Assembly: GCF_000189635.1 (NCBI RefSeq)
Contig: NW_002476444.1
Coordinates: 1,499-55,021, forward strand
Reading direction: 5' to 3'
Origin: Tetrahymena thermophila SB210
Lineage: Eukaryota; Ciliophora; Oligohymenophorea; Hymenostomatida; Tetrahymenidae
Length of the DNA: 53,523 bases
Below the pieces are notes generated by a model. That model did not search any database. It saw nothing but the letters and a program-made list of their open reading frames with translations, and was not told the DNA's origin. The position numbers and the translations under genes were made by a program. This document shows, piece after piece, positions 13,800 through 24,000 of this stretch. Numbering within the stretch: position 1 is the stretch's first letter; the number at the start of each line of letters is the position of its first letter.

Positions 13800-14461
13800 T
13801 TATAATTAATTTTTTCAAATAGGACTAATTAATAACTGACCATCTCTAATTCCTACTATATATATTTTTAAGTGTTTGTTTTAAATACAAATATTAAGTT
13901 TAGATAGTGAATGTTAAATTAATTTGTATGTGATATCTCTTCATAAAACCAAATTATAAATTTATATTTGATAATTAATTAATTATTATATTTATTTGTT
14001 CTTTTTATCCATTTATAATTAATTAATTAATCAAATTTCATAAATTGCTATTCAATATTTTTGAAGAAAAAAAAAATGATATAATAGATTAAAAAATATA
14101 ATAGATTAGAAGAAGTAATTATTAATTTTTATATTAATATCCTTTAAATTTATTTTAATTTATAAAAAAAGTTTTTAAGCTCTTCACATTTACCTCATTA
14201 GATTCTCCATCTTGATCTGGGGTATATTTAATTAAAAGATATTCTTTTTTTTATTATTAATATTTTTTGTATATTTAATTTTAAATTTATTTAAATAAAT
14301 AATTTTTATTTAGAAATTATCATCATTATTTAATGATTTTTATTAATACAAAAAGTTTTTAGCTATTTTAACTTAATTTTCATTTCAATTTTTAATTAAT
14401 TATTTATTTTCATTTTTTATTATTTGATACTTTTTCTTCATTTTTTGCTATTAAAACTTAC
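13800..14461 (+). pseudogene. Orphan 5' end of an LRR gene (flank, exon 1, part of intron 1)
   Basis: Nearly identical to 20800-21465 of LRR-2: the upstream flank, coding exon 1 (14076-14221, 146 nt, MIQQIKKYNRLEEV start, ending HLDLG, donor GTATATTT), and intron 1 up to CTATTAAAACTTA. Homology stops at about 14461 and another gene family begins. No 90-bp LRR exon follows, so this is a truncated duplicate. It sits directly against the 5'-truncated paralogue at 14462, so a rearrangement joined the two. Confidence 0.75.
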
Positions 14462-15827
14462 GGTTACCCATTAGCTAAAGTTATCTTCAATTCATATTAA
14501 TTGTATTAGAGGCGTAGCGAGAAATTTGAAAAGTTTTATAGAAAATGGATATGAAATTAAAAATAAAGCATAAATATTAGAATTTCTAAGAAATTTATCT
14601 ACTGGTGATAGCACATAATATATTTATTTGATTCAAACTCATTAAACTTAAAAGAATTACCAGTTATTTTAAAGTTCATCTTTTTACTGAATATGTTAAG
14701 ACATTTTTTCATCTTAAAATAAAAGTTTAAGGATTAATGATATTATTTTAAAGAATATTGATTTTTATATAATACTGTAACCTACATAGGATATAGAATT
14801 TGATTTTAGATCTTATACGATCGACGCCGATGAGAGACACATAGAAAAATTAAAAAATGAATTGAAATAGGGTAAAGATATAAAATAAAACGAAAATTTA
14901 TTAAAGTAAAAATTTGAAAATTACTTTAAACTAAAAAATAAACGCATGTTTGAAATATTGAGTAGTTTTTTCGTTTTTTTTGCTGAATAAATTAACGAAT
15001 GCCCTTCCTAAAAATAATATAATTTTTTGAGATAATTTATATTCGGTCTCATAGAAAGATTCCATTTTGTTTTCTAAAATCTATAAAATACAATTTAGAT
15101 AGTTACTAGTTTCAAAGTTTCTAATGAATACTAAGATCGTAATTAAGATTATTTTGAATTTGGGACTGGATATTACAGTAGTTATTTTTATCAGGTTACA
15201 TTTAACATAAATTTATAATAGAAAAAAGAAAAACCTAAGAAATAAAAAAAAAATAATGAAACTGAAAAAATAGTATGTTAACATTCGACTGTTGAAGTAT
15301 CTGATATAGACATATCTTCATAAGATTCATCTTTTGAAGTTCCTCCCTAAATTCCTACAACTTAATCTTCTGTGATGGAAATACCTCCTTAGGCACCTAC
15401 CATAGAATAAACTGATATCAATGTAGAAGAACTCAAATTGGGAGGACTTAAATTAGAAGAACTTAAAGTAGGAGAACTAGAGAAGGAAGAATCCAAGTAA
15501 AAAGAAACTAAAGAAATAAAATACGAATTACCATTCCCTATAAGTTATATTCTTGGTTCTTAAATTGAAGAGAGTTTAAAAGATTATGAAATTTAAAAAT
15601 ATCTTTCCAACGATCTAAAAACTAGGCTTATAATTAGTTGTATCAAATTTACTCCTTAATAAGTCGAATAAGATCTTTATTATGATGAAAATGGAATGCC
15701 AATTTACATATAATAAGAAATATAGGAGCTCCGGATTAAAAATTTTGTAACACTCAGCGACTCAGCCAAAAAATAATATGAATTGGAGAAAAAATAAGAA
15801 GAATAAAATAAATCACTTGATGAATGA
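14462..15827 (+). pseudogene. Tandem family copy 1, 5'-truncated with one in-frame TGA
   Basis: Open in one frame from the LRR breakpoint to TGA at 15825-15827, except for a TGA at 14688-14690. No start codon remains: the frame simply enters from the LRR fragment. The readable part (about 378 residues after the TGA) is charged and Lys/Glu/Gln-rich. It has an aromatic stretch (NKRMFEILSSFFVFFAEQIN), a Pro/Gln/Ser linker with EVPPQIPTTQSSVMEIPP, and a short repeat (LGGLKLEELKVGELEKEE). It aligns loosely with copies 2 and 3 over the Phe-rich region and the C-terminal P-[IVA]-[SK]-Y segment. No known domain recognised. Probably a pseudogene, unless an intron removes the TGA. Confidence 0.6.
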
Positions 15828-16400
15828 TTGTTAAATGAAAATAAAAATATATCTCTGAAATAATGAAATTTCTATATTAATCGAAAAACAAAAAAAAAAC
15901 AATAAAAAAAAAAGAAGAAAAAGAAAAAAAAATAAAAAAATAAAACAAAAAAAATAAAAAACTTTTAGTTTTAATTTATAGATTAGATAAAAATTGAAAA
16001 AAAACAATTGTGAAACATTATGATATATTTATATTAAGAAAAAGTAATAGTATCAGTACAATGAGTGTTAATACCAGTCTAAAGAAAAAAAATAATAATA
16101 AGAACAAAATAAATCACTTGATGAATGATTGTTAAATGAAAATAAAAATATATCTCTGAAATAATGAAATTTCTATATTAATCGAAAAACAAAAAAAAAA
16201 CAATAAAAAAAAAAGAAGAAAAAATAAAAAAATTAAACAAAAAAAATAAAAAACTTTTAGTTTTAATTTATAGATTAGATAAAAATTGAAAAAAAACAAT
16301 TGTGAAACATTATGATATATTTATATTAAGAAAAAGTAATAGTATCAGTACAATGAGTGTTAATACCAGTCTAAAGAAAAAAAATAATAATAAGAACAAA
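15806..16400 (+). repeat. Recent ~292-301-bp tandem duplication
   Basis: The stretch from the end of copy 1 (CACTTGATGAATGATTG) to the start of copy 2 (ATGAGTGTTAATACCAG) occurs twice, nearly identically, at 15811 and 16112, with the start codons at 16061 and 16353. The copies differ mainly by ~10 nt in an A-rich run. The first start codon leads only into the duplicated tail, so it is a dead fragment. Confidence 0.8.
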
Positions 16401-17674
16401 ACAATTTAAGGCAACTATTAAGACATTGTCAATAAATTGTATTCAATACAAATTAAAAATGTTGTGCAAGAAATAAAGAATAAATACTTTAAAAGATTAT
16501 AACCTAAAAAATCTAATATGATAGAGAAAAGTCTATTCTTGATAGAGTTGCATAGGAAGAAGAATAGAAAATCTAGGAAGAAGAAAAAAAGACCCTTGAA
16601 TAAATTATGATAAAGGAAAAAGAATTGGAAAAAAAAATTAAAAGAAAACCTTTGATTATATTATTAGATTAGATATAGAATTCTGCTAAACTTTGTTGCA
16701 ACAAAAATAATAAAACTTAAGAAAGTCTTGAAGAATTTCTTAAAAAATTCGCCGAAGGAGAAATTGAAGAGCCATCTAAATTGAAAATAAAACTCAATTT
16801 GCATGATAAAGAAGCATAATTTAGCTTAGATAAATTAAAAGATGAAATAAATTCAATAGAATAAAATAATTTCACAATAGAAAGAGAAGATGAAAATTAA
16901 GCAAGTGAATATGTAGAATATTTGAAATCTCTTTTCAATTATTATTTCAAAGCTAAAAAAGATCTCATGTTTATTTTCTTAAATGATTTTATCTAAAATT
17001 CTATGAAATCTTTCAATACCGAATTTGATAAATATGATTTAAATATTCTTAAGGGATAAAATATTTAAGAGTTTTTGTAAAAATTCTAATTCGAATTCAG
17101 TTTTTGCTATGATGCTTTTTAAATAAAATCAGAAATTATTCTCAACAACGGAGAACCCTAGGATATTTTATAGGGAGATTAGGAAAGAGATTATAGAAAA
17201 ATGCAATTCTATTTCAAATTTTCTACAGTTTTGAAAAAAGATCTTGATTTATTCATATTTTTCTAATAGAAATAAATTAAATAAAAGATATCTACATCAG
17301 CTGAAGATTTGGACAATATGAGATTCGTGGACTAATTTTATCCTTTTTATTGCGAACATATTTGTCCTGTAAAATATTTCTTTGATAGAAATTTTCTCAT
17401 AGAATTATAGTGTTATAATCCACACTTACATCTTTTGTCAGAGCAAGATTATTAGGATCTCAAGATTAGTCTTTCCATAAAAAACAAAAAGGGAAAAATA
17501 ATGAAATTGAAATATTCTTAAATTGAAAAATATTAAATTTCTGGTACTATCATGGGTTATAAAAGAGGATAAAAAAAATAAAGTATAATGACTGAAAGCA
17601 TAAATACTTTAGTATTTTGCAAAAAGATGAATAAATACCTTTTTAATTCTTCTTTAAATAATGAAATGAATTGA
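16353..17674 (+). CDS. Tandem family copy 2, likely frameshifted or with one very short intron
   Basis: The ATG at 16353 gives MSVNTSLKKKNNNKNKTI and about 50 residues. The main reading frame (to TGA at 17672-17674) is offset. It continues REKSILDRVAQEEEQKIQEE, a coiled coil, then a Phe-rich region and the family motif (FQIKSEIILN...RDYRKMQFYFKF) shared with copy 3, then PVKYFFDRNFLIELQCYNPH. A 35-nt GT..AG stretch (GTTGTGCAAG...TAAAAG, ~16458-16492) would restore the frame, but that is shorter than usual Tetrahymena introns, so a frameshift mutation is equally likely. Function unknown; no signal peptide or membrane segment seen. Confidence 0.55.
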
Positions 17675-17956
17675 TTTATTTCATCTCCAAATTACCACAA
17701 ATAAATACTTTTTTGACGACATATATTGTCTGAATCAATTAAATCTTATATAATCAAAAAACAAAAAAAAAACAATAAAAAAAAAATAAAAAAAAGAAAA
17801 AAAAATAAAAATAAAAAAACAAAAAAATAAAAAACTTTTAGTTTTAATTTATAGATTAGATAAAAATTGAAAAATATTAATTGTAAAACATTAATACAAA
17901 TTTAAAAGAATAAAAAGAAATAGATCATAGATAATAGTATCATAGATAAAAGTATA

Positions 17957-19162
17957 ATGAGGAGTAGTAAAAACACGAGAAACAGAAATAGAAATAGTAA
18001 AACCAATAGGAATGTTCTTGAAGAATACTTCAATGCTAAGCAATAGTTATAATAGTTATAACAATAAAATTAATAATCCAATGGTTAGGCTGTTCTTAAA
18101 TATCTTACCGGTAAAGACGACCCGAAATAACTCAGTAGAGAAGAAAAGAAAGATGTTGTTTAAAATCTTAAAAATATTACAGAAAATAAGAAAGAAAAAG
18201 ATCCTTAATTTTGCGAAAGATTATGCTTGAGATTTTTAGCAATTACAATAGAAGATAATGCTTCGAAATTATTCAACAATAATGAAGAAACAAAAAAGAT
18301 TCTTAATGATTTCATTTAAAGCAAAGACGATTAACAATATTCAAATTTTTAAGTGAAACTTAATTTGCAAGATTCTGAGGCTGAGAAATTAAGAAATTAA
18401 ATTTAGGTTAAGCTGAACAGATTTTAAAGATAAAAAAAAAATTAAATTTTCTCCGATTTTTAAGATGTCACGGATTATATAGATGAATTAGAATTTTAAT
18501 TTGTTTCTTACTTCTTTAAAAATAAATTAAATGCGATGTTTAATTTCTTGACAAATTATATTGTCTAATCAATAGAATCTTTTACCGATTGTGAATGGTA
18601 AAATTTTTATCAGAATATGTAGAAATTCTAACTTATTTTTAGCTTTTTCGATGATACTTTCCAAATAAAACCGGAAATTATTTTTAATTATGAAGAGGAT
18701 TCTTAAAATAACTAGAAAGAAGAAAAAAAAGAGGAAAGAGATTATAAGAAATTATAATTCTATATAAAATTTACAGTAGATTCAAATAAAGAATTAAAAA
18801 AACCAGAGAAAAGATAGATATTCTTTGATAATGAATTAGTTGTCCTATAGCTGTAGAATGAATTATCTCCCGCAAAATATTTCTTAACTGAAGATTTAAT
18901 AAATGAATTGAGTTGTTACGAACCATACTTTTATATTTCATAAGATAAAAAATAGTAGCTCGATAAGGAAGGAATTAACTTCGTCATAAAAAATAAAGAA
19001 ATATAAAAAATTTCAATGAAAGTTCCCTGTGAAATTATTTGTCTAAATAAAGGTTCTACTAAAACAGAGACAAAGTTGGTTTCGAAACTCATGGAAAGTA
19101 AAAATTTAAATACTGAAGTACTCAGTGATAAAATTAAATCTATAATGAATGAAGTGAAATGA
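17957..19162 (+). CDS. Tandem family copy 3, intact coiled-coil-rich protein of unknown function (401 aa)
   Basis: A complete open frame of 402 codons with TAA/TAG as Gln, starting MRSSKNTRNRNRNSKTNRN. Order: basic Asn/Arg-rich N terminus; Gln-rich coil (AKQQLQQLQQQNQQ); helical Lys/Glu region; Phe-rich segment (ELEFQFVSYFFKNKLNAMFN); family motif FQIKPEIIFN...RDYKKLQFYIKF; segment PAKYFLTEDLINELSCYEPY; C terminus IKSIMNEVK. It shares these blocks and its 3' flank (CATATTGTCTGAATCAAT) with copy 2 and more weakly with copy 1, so it is the best-preserved member of a local tandem family. I recognise no catalytic motif. Standard-code callers see only a short piece of another frame. Confidence 0.75.
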
Positions 19163-19335
19163 ATTGATTTATTTCAGTTCCAATTTAAATTTATAATCTA
19201 ATACTTTTTGATGACACATATTGTCTGAATCAATGAAATCTTATATAATCAAAAAACAAAAACAAAAAAAACAATAAAAAAAAATAAAAAAAAGAAAAAA
19301 AAAATAAAAAAACAAAAAAAAAATAAAAAAAAACT

Positions 19336-19813
19336 TATAGTTTTTTAAATTTAAATCAAAAAAAACTAATTTTTTTCATAAATTATAAAAACTTTTCCAT
19401 ATAAATAACTAAAAATTCATAAATCATATCAGTGGCAATTTTAGTAAATATAAAAATAAGTGCATATCTCTATATATCAAAATTTAGCTTATTTTTTACA
19501 TATTATATTAATTTTTCAATTAAAAAAACTTAATTTTTCTCTATTTCTTTTATTCTGAAATCATATTAATTTTCAGCTTATTTTTTCTAATCATTTGATA
19601 ATTTTTATAATCCATATTAAACTCTGTAAATATTAGACATTTTATTATAATTTAATGATAAAATCTTTAAAGTTTACTTTTATTAAAAAAATTGAAATAA
19701 TTTTATTACTAAGTTATATAATAAATCTTATATAAAAATAAAAATAAAAAAAAATCAAATTTTAGTTTCACAAAACTTTATTTTCTATTAATACAACAAA
19801 AAGTTTATTTTAA
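19336..19813. other. Intergenic, no gene seen
   Basis: AT-rich spacer, presumably the promoter of the next ORF. Nothing else recognised. Confidence 0.4.
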
Positions 19814-20668
19814 ATGTCTTCTTTGGTTTCTTCTCAAACTCAATCTAATCAAGAATATGTCAAAGTTATTTCTTATAATGTTTTTAAATCATTATTTTAA
19901 AAAATACATAAGATTGAATAAGGACATGATATGGGATCATTATCTGAAGTTAACAAAAATTACATAAACACTAACTTTTTCAATAACATTCCAAGAACAA
20001 GAGATATTGTAAAAAATGGTACAATTTCACACGATGATTAAACCTTCGGAATTTTGAATCAAAAAATACAAGATACATTCTAAGTAAACATTAAATATGT
20101 TTCATTATAAGAATTTTTCAAATTACCTCAAAATGGAATTTCATAGGATAATGTAAAGAAAATACTTGATTAAATATAAGGAAATAATATTTCAAATCTA
20201 ATTCAAAATTATGTTGAAAAATATATTAACAAAAGAAAAGAAAAATTATTTGATGTTTCTGATATGTTTAAAATCGAATCAGAAGAAAAATAATATAAAA
20301 TATGGAATTTAGAATAAAATTAATTAATTGTTCCTAAACTCGATAATCTATTTTAAAAATCAGATGTTATTTGTTAATTCAATTAACTGAGATTTAGTTA
20401 AGAATCATTATAAATCGCTTCAGGTTTAATAGGATCAATTGTATCATATGAATAATTTGAATTCTTTATGAATAAATTAATTAAAAAATTATTTAGAAGT
20501 ATAACTTTTAAAGTTAGATATATTCGAACATATTTTTGTGTTATTTTGAAATTATAATAAATTAAATTATTAATTAATAATAATTCTATTATAAAATATA
20601 TATATATTAAATTTTTTAATAAATAAATAAAAAAATCTATTTAATAAAAAGTGGCATACAAACCATGA
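19814..20668 (+). CDS. Hypothetical protein (284 aa) with C-terminus supplied by the LRR-2 flank
   Basis: Open frame MSSLVSSQTQSNQEYVKVIS to TGA at 20666-20668. It is polar and helical, with no recognised domain: KNYINTNFFNNIPRTRDIVK, SLQEFFKLPQNGISQDNVKK, then ASGLIGSIVSYEQFEFFMNK. From about 20555 the DNA is homologous to the upstream flank of the LRR genes (compare 40730-40850 inverted). The last ~35 codons (INNNSIIKYIYIKFFNKQ onward) are therefore probably not original. The gene has likely lost its natural 3' end to the LRR-2 duplication. It is not clearly related to the tandem family upstream. Whether it is expressed is unknown. Confidence 0.5.
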
Positions 20669-21073
20669 AATTTTTGTATGGCATCTTGCTATATTAGAGA
20701 TATTATAAATATTCCTTAAAATTACTGAACTAAAACAAAAAAATCTACTTATAAACATTATTTTTATAAAATTTAAGAACATTAACTACTAGAATTAATT
20801 TTTTCAAATAGGACTAAATAAATAAATAACTGACTATCTCTAATTCCTACTATATATATTTTTAAGTGTTTGTTTTAAATACAAATATTAAGTTTAAATA
20901 GTGAATGTTAAATTAATTTGTATGTGATATCTCTTCATAAAACCAAATTATAAATTTATATTTGATAATTAATTAATTAATATATTTATTTGTTCTTTTT
21001 ATCCATCTATAATTAATTAATTAATTAATCAAATTTCATAAATTGCTATTCAATATTTTTGAAGAAAAAAAAA
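20555..21073 (+). promoter_or_regulatory. Conserved 5' flank of LRR-2
   Basis: Inverted counterpart of 2200-2640 and 40319-40850. It contains GGCATACAAACCATGAAAT, TATGGCATCTTGCTATATTA and ATCTCTAATTCCTACTATAT, ending at the MIQQI start codon at 21074. It is probably promoter plus 5' UTR of the LRR gene. Confidence 0.5.
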
Positions 21074-24000
21074 ATGATATAATAGATTAAAAAATATAAT
21101 AGATTAGAAGAAGTAATTATTAATTTTTATATTAATATCCTTTAAATTTATTTTAATTTATAAAAAAAGTTTTTAAGCTCTTCACATTTACCTCATTAGA
21201 TTCTCCATCTTGATCTGGGGTATATTTAATTAAAAGATATTCTTTTTTTTATTATTAATATTTTTTGTATATTTAATTTTCAATTTATTTAAATAAATAA
21301 TTTTTATTTAGAAATTATCATCATTATTTATTTAATGATTTTTATTAATACAAAAGTTTTTTAGCTATTTTAACTTAATTTTCATTTCAATTTTTAATTA
21401 ATTATTTATTTTCATTTTTTATTATTTGATACTTTTTCTTCATTTTTTGCTATTAAAACTTACACTTAATAAAAGCAGTTTTTTGATTTGCATTGTAATA
21501 TTTTTAATTATAAAAGTTAATTTAAAACATTAAAGCTCTTTTAATTTATTTGACTTGATTTTTTTTCCTTTTTCTTTTTATTATAATTTATTATTTTTTG
21601 ATTCTTTGTTAATTTTATTTATTATTAATTAATCTTATTATTTCATTTTTCCCTCCTAATTAACTATAGTGAAATACCACCTTTTTAATTTATAAAAGGC
21701 GAAATGTAATATATCTTAATAACTTAATATAAAGCTAAATTAGCTTAAAATAACTTTTTATAGAAAGCTTTAAATTCAGAAAATGTCAATTTGAAATTAT
21801 ATGTACCACATATTCTTATAACATATCATTTTTTTTGAAATATAAATTTTTAAAACCTAGGATAAAAAAAAACACATAAAAAATATTTTAAATTTTAATT
21901 TTATAAAATATAATTAAACTCGCTTTTTGTAAATTTGTATGGCAACTTACTCTATTTAATGATAAATTTTTTCTTTAATATTTAAAAAGTTACAATAAAT
22001 TTCCTGGAATGGGTGCATCAAGCTTAGGTTCTGGTTTAGCAAATTGCATTAATCTCTCAATTTTGACACTTAACCTTGAGTAAAAACAGTTTATTTGTTT
22101 TGGATTGTGATATTTTTAATTATAAAAACTAATTAAAAGCAATAAAGCTCTTTTTTCTTTTTCTTTTTATCGTGCTTGCTTTTTTTTGTATTTTCTTTGT
22201 TAATAAAGCTCATCATTTATTTCAAACTTTTGCTTTTATTATTAATTAATTAATCTTATTATTTCATATTTTTTCTTCATTTTTTCCTTCTAATTAACTA
22301 TTTAATGATATATTTTTTCTTCAATATTTAAAAAAGGTAAAATTAAATTGGTGAGATGGGTGCATCAGACTTAGGTTCAGCTTTAGCAAAATGCATTAAT
22401 CTCTCAAATTTGATACTTGATCTTAGGTAAAAACAGTTTATTTGTTTTGGATTGTGATATTTTTAATTATAAAAACTAATTAAAAACAATAAAGCTATTT
22501 TTTCTTTTTCTTTTTATCGTGCTTGTTTTTTTTTGTATTTTCTTTGTTAATTAAGCTCATCATTTATTTTAAACTTTTGCTTTTATTATTAATTAATCAT
22601 ATTATTTCATATATTTTCTTCATTTTTTCCTTCTAATTAACTATTTAATGATATATTTTTTCTTCAATATTTAAAAAGTTACAATTAAATTGGTACAATG
22701 GGTGCATCAGGCTTAGGTTCTGGTTTAGCAAAATGCATTAATCTCTCAAATTTGACACTTTATCTTAGGTAAAAACAGTTTATTTGTTTTGGATTGTGAT
22801 ATTTTTAATTACAAAAACTAATTAAAAACAATAAAGCTCTTTTTTCTTTTTCTTTTATCATGCTTGTTTTTTTTTTTGTATTTTGTTTGTTAATTAAGCT
22901 CATAATTTATTTCAAACTTTTGCTTTTATTATTAATTAATCATATTATTTCATATTATTTCTTCATTTTTTCCTTCTAATTAACTATTTAAAAGATATAT
23001 TTTTTCTTCAATATTTAAAAAGTTCTAATTTAATTGGTGATAAAGGTGCTTCAGGCTTAAGTTCAGCTTTAGCAAAATGCATTAATCTCTCAAATTTGAC
23101 ACTTTATCTTAGGTAAAAACAGTTTATTTGTTTTGGATTGTGATATTTTTAATTACAAAAACTAATTAAAAACAATAAAGCTCTTTTTTCTTTTTCTTTT
23201 ATCATGCTTGTTTTTTTTTTGTATTTTGTTTGTTAATTAAGCTCATAATTTATTTCAAACTTTTGCTTTTATTATTAATTAATCATATTATTTCATATTT
23301 TTTCTTCATTTTTTCCTTCTAATTAACTATTTAATGATATATTTTTTCTTCAATATTTAAAAAGGTAAAATTAAATTGGTGCAATGGGTGCATCAGGCTT
23401 AGGTTCTGGTTTAGCAAAATGCATTAATCTCTCAATTTTGACACTTAACCTTGAGTAAAAACAGTTTATTTGTTTTGGATTGTGATATTTTTAATTACAA
23501 AAACTAATTAAAAACAATAAAGCTCTTTTTTCTTTTTCTTTTTATCGTGCTTGCTTTTTTTTGTATTTTCTTTGTTAATAAAGCTCATCATTTATTTTAA
23601 ACATTTTCTTTTATTATTAATTAATTTTATTATTTCATATTTTTTCTTCATTTTTTCCTTCTAATTAACTATTTAATGATATATTTTTTCTTCAATTTTT
23701 AAAAAGTTACAATAAAATTGGTGATGAAGGTGTATCAGGCTTAGGCTCTGGTTTAGCAAAATGCATTAATCTCTCAAATTTGACACTTTATCTTAGGTAA
23801 AAACAGTTTATTTGTTTAGGATTGTGATATTTTTAATTATAAAAATTTCTTTTTTCTTTTTCTTTTTATCGTGCTTGTTTTTTTTTGTATTTTCTTTGTT
23901 AATTAAGCTCATCATTTATTTCAAACTTTTGCTTTTATTATTAATTAATCATATTATTTCATATTTTTTCTTCATTTTTTCCTTCTAATTAACTATTTAA

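Larger units (their letters stand above)
15870..19335. repeat. A-rich spacers following each family copy
   Basis: After each of the three copies (about 15885-15960, again 16185-16255 in the duplicate, 17755-17835 and 19250-19335) comes a 70-90 nt run of almost only A with scattered C, T and G (AAACAAAAAAAAAACAAT type). In the first three cases CTTTTAGTTTTAATTTATAG and AGATAAAAATTGAAAA follow. These mark the unit boundaries of the tandem gene array. Confidence 0.7.

Noticed and set aside
20570..20782. Minus-strand ORF of 70 codons
   Set aside because: It lies in the non-coding LRR upstream flank, opposite the end of the 19814 frame, and is not conserved as an open frame in the other flank copies.
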